Shown: positions 7,572-16,702, numbered from the stretch's first letter. The stretch: DNA of 35,525 nucleotides from Actinomyces glycerinitolerans (GCF_900098745.1 NZ_FQTT01000004.1:1-35525); one strand, 5' to 3'. Numbers and translations are program-made. The notes: generated by a model not told the origin, from the sequence alone.

Positions 7572-8309
7572 ATGACACACGTGCCCACACAGGCCGAGGT
7601 CGACGCGATGATCGACGCGATGAGTGAGGAGGAGCTGGACGCCTATCTGGCCGGTGAATCCAGCCTCGCGGTTGGCGCGACCGCCCCGGACGTGAACGCC
7701 GGCGGGCCCGAAACCGACGCCACCGCCACCGGCGCCCCCCGCTCCTACGCCGTACTGCTCGTGATCGGCTCCCTGATCGGCATCGGCGCCTGCTGGGAAC
7801 TGATTGCCAGCCAGATCAGCCAGTTGCGCGACCCCGACGCCACCCTCGTCTGCGACGTCAGCCCGCTGGTCTCCTGCGGGGACTCCTTGAATGCGTGGCA
7901 GGGCAATCTGCTGGGCGTGCCCAACGCCTTCGTCGGCGGCATGGCCTTCGCCGTGCTGACGCTGATTGGGATGTTGCTCGCCGCGGGGGTGCGGCTGCCC
8001 CGCTGGGTCTGGTGGGGCCTGGTGGCCGGCACCGTCTGCGGTATCGGCTTCGTGGCCTGGTTCCTGGTCACATCGGTGCTCACCTTCGGCAAGCTCTGCC
8101 CGTTCTGCACCCTGATCTGGCTGGTGACCATACCGATCGCCACCAACACGTGGGGGCGCGCCGCCGCGGGCGGGCACTTGGGGCTGCCTCCCGCCGCCTC
8201 TCGTCGGCTGCTGGCCGGGCGCTGGTGGATCGCCGGGGCCATGTACGCCGTCATCGCCGTCATCGTGCTGGTGGCGTTCTGGGACGGCTGGGTGGCGATG
8301 CTCCGGTGA
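7572..8309 (+). CDS. Vitamin K epoxide reductase (VKOR) family protein
   Basis: A 245-residue membrane protein. In actinobacteria VKOR homologues reoxidise a DsbA-like partner and pass electrons to menaquinone, so that disulfide bonds form in exported proteins. Four to five helices are predicted after an acidic 58-residue N-terminal extension. The loop cysteines occur in VCDVSPLVSC and the active-site pair in KLCPFCTLIW. The glycine/proline segment GNLLGVPNAFVGG between them is typical of the family. No thioredoxin-like partner is fused or adjacent. GAGGAG lies 9 nt before the ATG. The stop overlaps the start of the next gene (GTGA), which implies translational coupling to mntR. Confidence 0.92.
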   Translation: MTHVPTQAEVDAMIDAMSEEELDAYLAGESSLAVGATAPDVNAGGPETDATATGAPRSYAVLLVIGSLIGIGACWELIASQISQLRDPDATLVCDVSPLVSCGDSLNAWQGNLLGVPNAFVGGMAFAVLTLIGMLLAAGVRLPRWVWWGLVAGTVCGIGFVAWFLVTSVLTFGKLCPFCTLIWLVTIPIATNTWGRAAAGGHLGLPPAASRRLLAGRWWIAGAMYAVIAVIVLVAFWDGWVAMLR

Positions 8310-9058
8310 CGGCGGCCGCCCAGACCCCGGTCGACAGTTCGGCCGTCACCCAGGACTACCTCAAGGCCGTATGGGCGGCCAGCGAATGGGGCGGCAAGGG
8401 CGCCTCCATCACCGGCCTGGCCCGGCGCATGGGGGTGGCGCCGTCGACCGCCTCGGAGAATGTGGCCCGCCTGGTGGAGGCGGGACTGCTCGAACACGCC
8501 CCCTACCGGGCCGTCACCCTGTCCGACCGCGGGCGGCGCCTGGCACGGGCAATGGTGCGTCGGCACCGCCTGCTGGAGACCTACCTGGTGGCGGCGCTCG
8601 GTTTTGAGTGGGATGAGGTCCACGCCGAGGCGGAGGTGCTCGAGCACGCGGTCTCCGACCGGCTGCTGTCCGCCCTCGACGCCGCCCTGGGGCATCCGGC
8701 CCGGGACCCGCATGGCGACCCCATCCCGGCGGCGGACGGCAGCGTCGTCGTCCCCGCCCTGTGTGCCCTCGAAACCCTCCAAATCGGGCAGTCCGGAGTG
8801 GTGGGCCGCATCCGGGACGACCCGGCCCTCCTGAAGCAGCTGACCCGCGCCGGCATCGGGCTGGACACCCGCATCGTCGTCTTCGGGCGTGATGGCTCCG
8901 AGGACGGGCGGCCCACCAGCAGCGTGCGCGCGGTGCGGCCCGAGGGCGACACGGCGGCGGACCCGGTCGACGCCGTCGTCCCGGCGGGGAGCCTGTGGGT
9001 GCTGGCACCCTCGGAGCCGGCGGAGACACGGCCACAATCATCTACGCTGGGTCTGTGA
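8306..9058 (+). CDS. mntR: DtxR/MntR-family metal-dependent repressor, manganese type
   Basis: A 250-residue regulator with a winged helix-turn-helix (about 15-80), a metal-binding dimerisation domain (about 80-145) and a C-terminal FeoA/SH3-like domain (about 160-235). Aligned by eye with DtxR, the ligands are Asp17 (DtxR Met10), His87, Glu91, His106, Glu110 (DtxR Cys102), Glu113 and His114. Asp and Glu at the two positions where DtxR has Met and Cys is the pattern of manganese-responsive MntR. The protein should therefore bind operator DNA when Mn(II) is plentiful; targets are not visible. It starts with GTG overlapping the VKOR stop by 4 nt, and its own stop overlaps the next GTG in the same way. 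Confidence 0.85.
   Translation: MTAAAQTPVDSSAVTQDYLKAVWAASEWGGKGASITGLARRMGVAPSTASENVARLVEAGLLEHAPYRAVTLSDRGRRLARAMVRRHRLLETYLVAALGFEWDEVHAEAEVLEHAVSDRLLSALDAALGHPARDPHGDPIPAADGSVVVPALCALETLQIGQSGVVGRIRDDPALLKQLTRAGIGLDTRIVVFGRDGSEDGRPTSSVRAVRPEGDTAADPVDAVVPAGSLWVLAPSEPAETRPQSSTLGL
9043..9048 (+). promoter_or_regulatory. -10 box of a leaderless promoter inside the 3' end of mntR
   Basis: TACGCT lies 6 nt before the GTG at 9055, the same box and spacing as at 1397 and 16697. It would let the HIT gene be transcribed independently of VKOR and mntR. Confidence 0.6.
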
Positions 9059-9525
9059 CCGACACAACCAGCCCCGCACCATCCGTGTTCACCAAGATCA
9101 TTGGCGGCGAGCTGCCCGGGCGCTTCGTCTGGGCCGACGAGCTCTGCGTCGCCTTCGCCACCATCGCCCCGCACACCGACGGGCACGTCCTGGTCGTGCC
9201 CCGGCAGCAGGTCGTCTCCTACGTGGACGCCTCCGACGAGCTCATCGCCCACCTGGCCATCGTCGCCAAGCGCATCGGCCGCGCCCAGACGCGCGTGTTC
9301 GACGCCGCGCGCGCCGCCGTCATGGTGGTGGGCTACGAGGTGGACCACCTGCACCTGCACGTGCTGCCCATCCGCGCCGAGGCGGATGTGGCGCCGGCAG
9401 CCGCCCGGCACGACGTGCCCGCCGCCGAACTCGACGCCGCCATGGAGCGCCTGCGCGCGGGCCTGCGCGAAGACGGCTGGGGCGGGAACGTACCCGCTGC
9501 CCTGGGCTCCCCGGCCCTGGCCTGA
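9055..9525 (+). CDS. HIT-family nucleotide-binding protein
   Basis: A 156-residue histidine-triad protein of the HINT/Fhit-like nucleotide hydrolase and transferase superfamily. It opens with SVFTKIIGGELPGRFVW, continues with the conserved HTDGHVLVVPRQQV strand, and carries the catalytic triad DHLHLHVLP about two-thirds along. The C-terminus is longer than in the simplest HIT proteins. The GTG at 9055 is chosen because the domain starts a few residues later, GTGA overlaps the mntR stop, and a leaderless -10 box sits 6 nt upstream. The substrate is probably an adenosine phosphoramidate or dinucleoside polyphosphate, which cannot be told from sequence. Confidence 0.88.
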   Translation: MTDTTSPAPSVFTKIIGGELPGRFVWADELCVAFATIAPHTDGHVLVVPRQQVVSYVDASDELIAHLAIVAKRIGRAQTRVFDAARAAVMVVGYEVDHLHLHVLPIRAEADVAPAAARHDVPAAELDAAMERLRAGLREDGWGGNVPAALGSPALA

Positions 9526-9624
9526 GGTCCCTCCGAACCTGCGCGCGCGTCGGACCGGCCCGGACGTGACCGGCGTCGCGGCTCCACCAATCGGACCGGC
9601 ACCGGCGCCGGGCCGGGTGGGGGA

Positions 9625-9724
9625 TAGGCTGGCCCGCAGCAACGGGGCCGCGCGCCGTTCGGCCTGCCCGCCGACGGCGCAGCGGCCCCGCCCCATCCAC
9701 ACGACCTAAGGGAGCACTCCCGCG
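9625..9724 (+). promoter_or_regulatory. Promoter and structured leader of leuS
   Basis: TAGGCT (9625-9630) is a good actinobacterial -10 box and would give a leader of about 85-90 nt. The leader contains a long stem: GGGGCCGCGCGCCGT (9644-9658) pairs with 9674-9689 with a single bulged base, loop of 15. There is no T-run after it and no T-box element, so it may be an attenuator, a transcript stabiliser or the terminator of the HIT gene. The ribosome-binding site GGGAG is at about 9710-9714. Confidence 0.5.
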
Positions 9725-12685
9725 ATGACGGAGAACAGCCGGGCGCAGCAGACCACCGACAACCCCACGCCATACCGGTACACGGCCGACCTGGCCGGAC
9801 GCCTGGAGACCGCCTGGCAGGACCGGTGGGAGCGCGAGGGGACCTTCAACGCCGACAACCCCGTCGGCGCCCTGGCCGGCCCCGACGCCGCCAAGGAGAA
9901 GTTCTTCCTGCTGGACATGTTCCCCTACCCCTCCGGTAAGGGCCTGCACGTGGGGCACCCGCTGGGCTACATCGCCACCGACGTCGTGGCTCGCTTCACC
10001 CGCATGACCGGCAAGAACGTCCTGTACACCATGGGGTACGACGCCTTCGGCCTGCCCGCCGAGCAGTACGCCGTCGCCACCGGACAGCATCCGCGCATCT
10101 CCACCGAGGCCAATATCGCCAATATGCGCCGGCAGCTGCGCCGGCTCGGCCTGTCCCACGATCCGCGCCGTTCGCTGGCCACCATCGACGTTGACTACGT
10201 GCGCTGGACCCAGTGGATCTTCCTGCAGGTGTACAACTCCTGGTTCGACCCGGACGCCCCCCGCCGCGACGGCCGCGGCACCGGCGCCGCCCGCCCCGTG
10301 AGTGAACTGATCGAGAAGCTCGCCTCCGGGCAGATCCCCACCCCCGACGGGCGCCCCTGGGCGGAGCTGACGCCGGGGGAGCAGGCCGACATCGTCGACT
10401 CCCACCGGCTCGCCTACGTCTCCTCAGCCCCGGTCAACTGGTGCCCCGGACTCGGAACCGTCCTGGCCAACGAGGAGGTCACCAGTGAGGGCCGCTCCGA
10501 GCGCGGCAACTACCCCGTATTCAAGCGAAACCTGCGCCAGTGGATGATGCGCATCACCGCCTACGGCGACCGGCTGGCCGAGGACCTGGACACGGTGGAC
10601 TGGCCCGAGAAGGTCAAGACCATGCAGCGCAACTGGATCGGCCGCTCCGAGGGCGCCGAGGTGACCTTCGCCCTGCCCGAGGCCGACGCCGTCGGCGCCA
10701 GCCAGAACGAGCTGACCGTCTACACCACGCGCCCCGACACCCTGTTCGGCGCCACCTTCATGGTGGTCGCCCCCGAGCACCCGCTGCTGGGCGGCCTGTC
10801 CGGCGCCAGCCCGGAGCAGGATGCCGCCGCCCTGACCGTGCCGCAGGCCTGGCCCGAGGGCACCCGTGACGCCTGGACCGGCGGTTACGCCACCCCGGCG
10901 GAGGCGGTGGCCGCCTACCGGGCCCGCGCCGCCCAGGCCACGGAGGCCGAGCGTACCGACACCGAGCGCACCAAGACCGGCGTCTTCACGGGGCTGTTCG
11001 GTACCAACCCCGTCAACGGCGCACAGGTGCCCGTCTTCGTCGCGGACTACGTGCTCATGGGTTACGGCACCGGTGCCATCATGGCCGTCCCCTCCGGCGA
11101 CCAGCGCGACTGGGACTTCGCCCGCGCCTACGACCTCGACATCATCGCCACCATCGCCCCACCGGAGGGATTCTCCCTGGACGAGGCCGCCTGGACCGGC
11201 GACGGGCAGATCATCAACTCCGCGAACGCCGAGATCGACCTCAACGGCATGGGCAAGGACGAGGCCAAGGCCGCCATGACCGCCTGGCTGGAGTCCAAGG
11301 GCTACGGGCACGGCGCCGTCACCTACCGACTGCGCGACTGGCTGTTCTCCCGCCAGCGCTACTGGGGCGAGCCCTTCCCGATCGTCTGGGACGAGGACGG
11401 TCGCCCCCACGCCCTGCCGGAGTCCATGCTTCCGGTGGAGTTGCCCGAGGTCAGCGACTACTCCCCGCGCACCTACGACCCCGACGACGCCATCTCCTCC
11501 CCGGAGGCGCCGCTGGGCAAGGCGAGCGAGTGGGTGGAGGTCGAGCTCGACCTCGGTGACGGGCTCAAGACCTACCGGCGCGAGACCAACACCATGCCCC
11601 AGTGGGCCGGCTCCTGCTGGTACGAGCTGCGCTACATCGACCCCACCGACGCCGAGCACCTGGTCGATCCCACCAACGAGGCCTACTGGATGGGGCCCCA
11701 CCCCGAGGCCGGCAATACCTCCGGCGGCACCGACCTGTACGTCGGCGGCGTCGAGCACGCCGTCCTGCACCTGCTCTACTCCCGCTTCTGGCACAAGGTG
11801 CTCTTCGACCTGGGGGTCGTGTCCTCCTCCGAGCCGTACCACAAGCTGTTCAACCAGGGCTACGTGCAGGCCTACGCCTACACCGACGCCCGGGGACAGT
11901 ACGTGCCCGCCGACGAGGTCGAGGAGACCCAGGACGAGGCCGGCAAGCCCGTCTTCACCTGGCAGGGGCAGCCCGTGAGCCGCGAGTACGGCAAGATGGG
12001 CAAGTCCTTGAAGAACATCGTCACCCCCGATGACATGTACGACGCCTACGGCGCCGACACCTTCCGCGTCTACGAGATGAGCATGGGCCCGCTCGACCAG
12101 GACCGCCCCTGGGACACCCGCGCCGTCGCCGGCGCCCAGCGCTTCCTGCAGCGGCTGTGGCGCAACGTCGTCGACGAGACCAGCGGCGAGGTGACGGTGT
12201 CCGACGCTCCCGCCGATGAGGCCACCCGGCGCCTGGTCGCCCGCACCATCGTGGGCGTGCGCGATGACTATGAGGGCATGCGCCTGAACACGGCGATCGC
12301 CAAGCTGATCGTACTCAACAACCACCTCACCGGTTTGAAGACCGTGCCGCGCGAGGCCGTGGAGACCCTGGTGCTCATGGCCGCGCCCGTCGCCCCGCAC
12401 ATCTGCGAGGAGATCTGGCAGCGGCTCGGGCACACCCGCTCGCTCGCCCACGAGCCCTTCCCGGTGGTCACCGACGAGACGCTGTTGGCGGCCGAGAAGG
12501 TCACCTGCGTGGTGCAGGTCAAGGGCAAGGTCCGCGACCGCCTGGAGGTCGACCCCGACATCGACGCCGCCGAGCTGGAGAAGCTGGCCCTGGCCGCCCC
12601 CGGCGTGGTCCGCGCTCTAGACGGCCGCGGCGTGCGCAAGGTGATCGTGCGCGCCCCCAAGCTGGTGAGCGTCGTCCCCGAGTGA
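9725..12685 (+). CDS. leuS: Leucyl-tRNA synthetase
   Basis: A 986-residue class Ia aminoacyl-tRNA synthetase that charges tRNA-Leu in the cytoplasm. The HIGH motif is HVGH at residues 75-78, inside [17 protein letters not shown]. The CP1 editing domain shows [15 protein letters not shown] and the conserved [15 protein letters not shown]. The zinc/leucine-specific region and WYELRYIDP follow. The second signature is KMGKS (757-761) in place of KMSKS, which occurs in other actinobacteria. The anticodon-binding and C-terminal domains end with [11 protein letters not shown]. The length is somewhat above the usual 860-970 because of inserts in the editing region. ATG at 9725 has GGGAG upstream. 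Confidence 0.97.
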   Translation: MTENSRAQQTTDNPTPYRYTADLAGRLETAWQDRWEREGTFNADNPVGALAGPDAAKEKFFLLDMFPYPSGKGLHVGHPLGYIATDVVARFTRMTGKNVLYTMGYDAFGLPAEQYAVATGQHPRISTEANIANMRRQLRRLGLSHDPRRSLATIDVDYVRWTQWIFLQVYNSWFDPDAPRRDGRGTGAARPVSELIEKLASGQIPTPDGRPWAELTPGEQADIVDSHRLAYVSSAPVNWCPGLGTVLANEEVTSEGRSERGNYPVFKRNLRQWMMRITAYGDRLAEDLDTVDWPEKVKTMQRNWIGRSEGAEVTFALPEADAVGASQNELTVYTTRPDTLFGATFMVVAPEHPLLGGLSGASPEQDAAALTVPQAWPEGTRDAWTGGYATPAEAVAAYRARAAQATEAERTDTERTKTGVFTGLFGTNPVNGAQVPVFVADYVLMGYGTGAIMAVPSGDQRDWDFARAYDLDIIATIAPPEGFSLDEAAWTGDGQIINSANAEIDLNGMGKDEAKAAMTAWLESKGYGHGAVTYRLRDWLFSRQRYWGEPFPIVWDEDGRPHALPESMLPVELPEVSDYSPRTYDPDDAISSPEAPLGKASEWVEVELDLGDGLKTYRRETNTMPQWAGSCWYELRYIDPTDAEHLVDPTNEAYWMGPHPEAGNTSGGTDLYVGGVEHAVLHLLYSRFWHKVLFDLGVVSSSEPYHKLFNQGYVQAYAYTDARGQYVPADEVEETQDEAGKPVFTWQGQPVSREYGKMGKSLKNIVTPDDMYDAYGADTFRVYEMSMGPLDQDRPWDTRAVAGAQRFLQRLWRNVVDETSGEVTVSDAPADEATRRLVARTIVGVRDDYEGMRLNTAIAKLIVLNNHLTGLKTVPREAVETLVLMAAPVAPHICEEIWQRLGHTRSLAHEPFPVVTDETLLAAEKVTCVVQVKGKVRDRLEVDPDIDAAELEKLALAAPGVVRALDGRGVRKVIVRAPKLVSVVPE

Positions 12686-12686
12686 G

Positions 12687-12699
12687 GGGGCGGCGCCCC
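12687..12699 (+). terminator. Short GC hairpin after leuS
   Basis: GGGGC-ggc-GCCCC directly follows the leuS stop codon, between convergent genes. It is a weak candidate because the stem is only 5 bp and no T-run follows. Confidence 0.35.
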
Positions 12700-12741
12700 A
12701 CCGGGCGCGTGTGGTGGTCTCGGCGGTTGGCTATCAGCCGG

Positions 12742-13842
12742 TCACAGCAGGATGCACACGCCGATGACGACCACCAGGTTGATCAGTATGAAGACTGCGA
12801 GCGCCCGCCCGACCGGGTGCCCGTAGTTCAGGTCGACGCCGACGCCGGCGCGTTTGGGCACCAGCAGCGAGGGGTCCGCGCGGTTGACGTAGAACAACCC
12901 GCCGAGCCACAGCTCGTCGTCGTCGGGGGAGTCGGCATCCACGGGTGTGAGCCGGCGTGTGAACCGCCGGGAGAGTCGGATCAAGTCGGCGATCATCCAC
13001 ATGATCAGCAGGCAGGTGACCGTCACCGTGATAGCCAGCCACCAGCGCGCGGCGGCCGGTGATTTCGCAAGCGGCAACACCAGGATGCCGGCGAAGGAGA
13101 CGCCCGTGGCCAGGGCCAGCGGTCCCATCACCCGGTCGATCAGGTGCGCCTGGGCGAGGGTGAGCCGCCGAGTTCGGCTCCGGTCGCCGTCGACGGGGAT
13201 GCTCGCGAGCAATCTGCGGCGGACGATTCTGGTGCACAGCGCCACCACGGCGACCAGACCGAGGCCGATGGCCGCAGGCAGTAGCACCTGCAGGGGACTG
13301 CGCCGCGCCCAGCCGTCGACGGTGCCGTCGGCTCCCCAGTGGATCGGCAGTGGGTCGGGCAGCGTGTCGTAGCGCAGCAGCACGAAGACCGCGGCGACCA
13401 ACAGTAGGAGCACCGAGGCGACGTACCAGGGCATTGCGCCGCCGGATTCCTCGGGGGTGCCGATCGGGGCCAGCTTTCGCACCCGCCGGTCCTCGTACCA
13501 GCCCTCCTGCCGTTTGGCCTCGATGATGGGCAGGCGCACGACCGTCCAGGACGCGAAACCCGCGCCCAACTGCGCCAACATGACGATCACGGGCAGGCCC
13601 GGGCGGCTGGCGGAGATGCCGCTTAAGTGCAGCAGCGCAATCGCCGCCACCGCGACGGCGGCGCCGAATAGGCAGCATCTGTGCCATGCGCGAATGGCGC
13701 GACGCACGACCGGTGCGTTGACGTGGTCGGCGGGTACCGACACGCCCAGTGGGAGCGTGTCCCGGGAGATGGCCGGAGTCGCCCAGAACGCCAGGCCCAG
13801 CACGACGGCGGTCAAGCTCATGCTTACGGTGTAGGCCAGCAT
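12742..13842 (-). CDS. DUF1648/DUF5808 multi-pass membrane protein
   Basis: A 366-residue membrane protein with about seven to eight predicted helices. The DUF1648 motif is LPDPLPIHWGADGTVDGW, as in SdpI-type immunity and signalling proteins. A DUF5808-like segment YVNRADPSLLVPKRAGVG with NYGHPVGRA lies near the C-terminus. No function is established for this combination. The start ATG overlaps the stop codon of the GntR gene (TAATG), so the two are coupled. An upstream in-frame start would run into gntR and lacks any support. A regulator-membrane protein pair of this kind suggests control of a cell-envelope response, but that is inference. Confidence 0.75.
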   Translation of the reverse strand: MLAYTVSMSLTAVVLGLAFWATPAISRDTLPLGVSVPADHVNAPVVRRAIRAWHRCCLFGAAVAVAAIALLHLSGISASRPGLPVIVMLAQLGAGFASWTVVRLPIIEAKRQEGWYEDRRVRKLAPIGTPEESGGAMPWYVASVLLLLVAAVFVLLRYDTLPDPLPIHWGADGTVDGWARRSPLQVLLPAAIGLGLVAVVALCTRIVRRRLLASIPVDGDRSRTRRLTLAQAHLIDRVMGPLALATGVSFAGILVLPLAKSPAAARWWLAITVTVTCLLIMWMIADLIRLSRRFTRRLTPVDADSPDDDELWLGGLFYVNRADPSLLVPKRAGVGVDLNYGHPVGRALAVFILINLVVVIGVCILL

Positions 13843-14225
13843 TAGCGTTCGCTCCCCACCGGTGAGAGCGTGTCGAGCTGGTGGGCGGCGGCGTCGAGGA
13901 TCTGCTTCTCGGCCAGGCCGTGTGCGCGGGCCTCGGCCAGTAGCGTGCGCAGCCGCGACTGCCACGCGGCGGCCTCGGTCCAGTCACCCGCAGGAGCGAT
14001 GACGGTGCCGGACTTGGCGTTGGTGACAACCAAGCCCTCGGCGCGCAGAAGATCGTAGGCCTTGGAGACGGTGGCCGGGTTGATGGCGAAGGCTCCGGCG
14101 AGGGCGCGCACGGAGGGCAAACGCTGGCCGGGCGGCAGCTCGCCGCGCGCAATTCCTTCCACGATCCGGTCGCGGATCTGCTGGTAGATCGGGGTGGGGG
14201 ACAGGGGGTCGATTTCCAGGTCCAT
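13842..14225 (-). CDS. GntR-family repressor, YtrA type
   Basis: A 127-residue DNA-binding protein. The N-terminal winged helix shows the GntR signature PIYQQIRDRIVEGIARGELPPG+QRLPSVRALA and NPATVSKAYDLLRAEGLV. The short helical C-terminal part of about 45 residues marks the YtrA subfamily, which usually has no large effector domain. The ATG at 14225 is preferred over an in-frame GTG at 14249 because GGGAG lies 8 nt before it. The stop overlaps the DUF1648 start by 1 nt. A perfect palindrome upstream (14259-14285) is the likely operator, implying autoregulation of this two-gene unit. Confidence 0.9.
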   Translation of the reverse strand: MDLEIDPLSPTPIYQQIRDRIVEGIARGELPPGQRLPSVRALAGAFAINPATVSKAYDLLRAEGLVVTNAKSGTVIAPAGDWTEAAAWQSRLRTLLAEARAHGLAEKQILDAAAHQLDTLSPVGSER

Positions 14226-14258
14226 GCTGCGAACTCCCGGTGAGGGCACGACGAACTG

Positions 14259-14285
14259 ATCTGTACTGCTAATACTAGTACAGAT
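14259..14285 (-). promoter_or_regulatory. Palindromic operator upstream of gntR
   Basis: ATCTGTACT (14259-14267) and AGTACAGAT (14277-14285) form a perfect 9-bp inverted repeat with a 9-nt spacer. On the minus strand the spacer and arm include TAGTAT, a plausible -10 box, so a bound dimer would block transcription. Its place directly upstream of the YtrA-type repressor makes that protein the likely ligand. Confidence 0.7.
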
Positions 14286-14327
14286 GGTGTAGGTGGGTCA
14301 GGTGCGTCGACGCGATACGCGCTGGGG

Positions 14328-16334
14328 TCAGCGGCCGCGCAGGATGTTGCCGAGGATGGAACGGGTGATCTGGCGGCCGGCGGAGCCGATCAGCTTCTCC
14401 ACCTCGCGCTGACGCCGCTCGGCGGCCCGCTCCCGGGCCCGCTGCTCGCGCTCGGCCGCCTTCTCCGCCTCACGCTGCAGCCGCTCGGCGGTGCGCTGGG
14501 CCTCCCGGGCGGCCTGGGCCTCGGCCTTCGCCTGTGCCTTAGCCGCCTCCTGTGCGGCCTTCTCCGCCGCGGCCTGGGCCTCGGCCGCGGCGCGGGCCGT
14601 CTCGGCGCGGGTCGTCTCCTCCTCGGTGCGCTTGGCCAGCAGCTCGTAGGCGGACTCGTTGTCCACCGCGGTGGCGTACCTGGGCATGAGTGGCGAGGCC
14701 GAGAGCACCGACCGGATCGTGGCCGACTGTGCCGGACCCATTACCGCGGCCGGAGTGTTCACGACGACGGGCGCCACCGGCGCGGGACGGCCCTTCTCAT
14801 CCAGCACCGATACCACCGCCTGGCCCGTACCCAGGCCGGTGAGCACTCGAGTCAGGTCCAGTGGGGAGACCGGGAAGGTGGATACCGCCTGCTTCAGCTT
14901 GGCGGCGTCGGCCGGCGTATGGGCGCGCAGCGCGTGCTGGATGCGGCTGCCCAGCTGGGCCAGCACGGCCTCGGGCACGTCCGTGGGGGACTGGGTGATG
15001 AACACGATGCCGACTCCCTTGGAGCGAATGAGTCTCACCGTGCGCGTGACCGCCTCCAGGAAGGCCTTGCTGGCACCGTCGAACAGCAGGTGCGCCTCGT
15101 CGAAGAAGAACACCAGCGCCGGCTTGTCCGGGTCGCCGACCTCCGGCAGCACCTCGAACAGCTCGCCCAGCAGCCACATCAGGAAGGTGGAAAACAACGT
15201 CCCCTGGGACTGGATGTCCGCCAGTTCCAGGGAAGAGATGACGCCGCGGCCGTCGGCGGCGGTCCGCAGCAGGTCGTGCACGTCCAGGGCCGGCTCCCCG
15301 AAGAAGACCGAGCCGCCGGCCGCCTCCAAGGCGGAGACCTGCCGCAGGATCACCCCCGCCGTCGCGCTGGACACCCCGCCGATGCCGCGCAACTCCTGCT
15401 TACCGGGCTCGGTGCCGGTTAAGTAGTCGACCACGCTGCGCAGGTCCTTCAGGTCTATCAGCGCCAACCCCTGCGCGTCCGCCCAGTGGAACACCAGTTC
15501 CAGCGCGGAGGTCTGCGTGTCGTTAAGCCCGAGAACGCGGGAGAGCAGCACCGGCCCGAAGGCCGTCACCGTGGTGCGGATGGGGGTCCCGGTGGAGGCG
15601 CCCGCTGCGGTGGTCGGCTGCGCCGCCGTCCCCTCCGAATCCCCGAGGGTGAACAATTCCAGCGGGAAGGCCCGCCCCTCCCACGCCTGCCCGGTGGCGG
15701 CGTTGCGAGCCGCGAGCTTGTCGGAGGCGGCGCCGGCCTCCGCCAAACCCGTCAGGTCCCCCTTCACATCGGACAGGAACACGGGCACGCCGGCGGTGGA
15801 CAGTCCTTCCGCCAACAGTTGCAGGGTACGCGTCTTGCCGGTACCGGTGGCGCCGGCGACCAGGGCGTGACGGTTGAGCAGACCGAGCGGGATGCCCACG
15901 TTCACCCCGGGCACCGGGATCGGCTCCGACGTCTTCGTCCCGGCCGGGTGCGGCTCGTCTTCGGTGGGGTAGTCCAGGTAGGTACCCACCGGCAGTACGG
16001 GGCCGGCGAAGGCGTATCCGTCCCGCACGCGGGCGGCGTAGCCGGAGGCTGCTTCCGACTCCACCGCCGGGGCGTCCTGCGGCTCCGTTGCTGCGGGAGC
16101 CGCCGGCGCCGTGGCGGCCGGATCCGCCGAGCCGGGCGTGCGAGCCTCCATCTGAGTCGGCGCATCGAGCGGTTGAGGCGAGGACTCGACGGCGGGCTCG
16201 GTCTGAGCGGCCAGCGCAGCCTCCAACGCTGCCTGTGCGGCGGCCGCCTTCGCCGCGGCGGCGTCCGCGGCCGCTTGCGCCGCCTCGGCCTTGAGGCGGG
16301 CGATCTCGGCTGGGTCGGGTGTGGGACTCGTCAT
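14328..16334 (-). CDS. HerA/DUF853-family ATPase with coiled-coil ends
   Basis: A 668-residue cytoplasmic protein. Residues 1-45 form an Ala/Lys-rich helix, followed by a Pro/Ala/Thr-rich linker to about 105. The ATPase core carries Walker A GATGTGKT (161-168), the DVKGDLTGLA segment after it, Walker B FFFDEAH (409-415) and the sensor VFITQSPTDVP. This arrangement belongs to the HerA/FtsK-like DUF853 family (E. coli YjgR-like), whose role is not well defined. The last 100 residues are a long charged coiled coil rich in Glu, Ala and Arg, ending in a basic tail. The ATG at 16334 has no Shine-Dalgarno but has TACGAT 6 nt upstream, so it is probably leaderless. Confidence 0.88.
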   Translation of the reverse strand: MTSPTPDPAEIARLKAEAAQAAADAAAAKAAAAQAALEAALAAQTEPAVESSPQPLDAPTQMEARTPGSADPAATAPAAPAATEPQDAPAVESEAASGYAARVRDGYAFAGPVLPVGTYLDYPTEDEPHPAGTKTSEPIPVPGVNVGIPLGLLNRHALVAGATGTGKTRTLQLLAEGLSTAGVPVFLSDVKGDLTGLAEAGAASDKLAARNAATGQAWEGRAFPLELFTLGDSEGTAAQPTTAAGASTGTPIRTTVTAFGPVLLSRVLGLNDTQTSALELVFHWADAQGLALIDLKDLRSVVDYLTGTEPGKQELRGIGGVSSATAGVILRQVSALEAAGGSVFFGEPALDVHDLLRTAADGRGVISSLELADIQSQGTLFSTFLMWLLGELFEVLPEVGDPDKPALVFFFDEAHLLFDGASKAFLEAVTRTVRLIRSKGVGIVFITQSPTDVPEAVLAQLGSRIQHALRAHTPADAAKLKQAVSTFPVSPLDLTRVLTGLGTGQAVVSVLDEKGRPAPVAPVVVNTPAAVMGPAQSATIRSVLSASPLMPRYATAVDNESAYELLAKRTEEETTRAETARAAAEAQAAAEKAAQEAAKAQAKAEAQAAREAQRTAERLQREAEKAAEREQRARERAAERRQREVEKLIGSAGRQITRSILGNILRGR

Positions 16335-16340
16335 GCCCGC

Positions 16341-16346
16341 ATCGTA
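16341..16346 (-). promoter_or_regulatory. -10 box of the leaderless HerA-like gene
   Basis: On the minus strand TACGAT is followed by 6 nt and then the ATG at 16334. No ribosome-binding site is present in between. Confidence 0.6.
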
Positions 16347-16385
16347 TGCGGCCGTGCAATTCCAATGCGAGGTCGGTTGAAGTAA

Positions 16386-16580
16386 CGTGCCGAGGACTCG
16401 TGCGGCAACACCATCGACTTCTACCACTACGGGGTGGTGGCGGATGTGGCGCTCGCGGAGGAACTGGCGCCGCTGGCCCCGACCTCGTCCGACACCGGTG
16501 GTTACCAGTGGCGTCGGCTCGACGAACCCTCCTGCCTGAGCGCCCTCGCTCTCCTCGCGGCCAGGGTGCCCCGGGTGTGA
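16386..16580 (+). pseudogene. C-terminal remnant of a decayed coding gene
   Basis: An open frame of 64 codons runs from a stop at 16383-16385 to TGA at 16578-16580. It has no ATG; a GTG lies about 15 codons inside. Nearly every codon ends in G or C, as in the real genes around it, and the translation looks protein-like: SCGNTIDFYHYGVV, then ALAEELAPLAP, then GGYQWRRLDEPSCLSALALL. The 5' part of the gene is absent. The fragment lies between the divergent HerA-like gene and degV. I do not recognise the family. It could also be a short unusual gene starting at the internal GTG. Confidence 0.5.
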
Positions 16581-16696
16581 AACGGCCCGGCGGGTTAACA
16601 GACTCTCCAGGATTACGGGATGGCGGACGGCGGTCCGTGGCTCGCTGTATCCGCAAACCGGAAGCGCCGGTTTACAGGGGATCGGCGTCGGAGGCT

Positions 16697-16702
16697 TACG
16701 CT
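16697..16702 (+). promoter_or_regulatory. -10 box of leaderless degV
   Basis: TACGCT lies 6 nt before the ATG at 16709, with no Shine-Dalgarno in between. Confidence 0.6.

Noticed and set aside
6621..8177. 518-codon minus-strand frame across the metallophosphoesterase and VKOR genes
   Set aside because: It is antisense to two well-supported genes and has no recognisable domain or ribosome-binding site.
9590..9724. T-box riboswitch upstream of leuS
   Set aside because: The leader is only about 90 nt and lacks the conserved T-box sequence and a specifier loop.
10424..12451. 675-codon open frame on the minus strand opposite leuS
   Set aside because: It lies wholly antisense to a clear leucyl-tRNA synthetase, is Gly/Val/His-rich without any domain, and results from the GC-rich codons of leuS.
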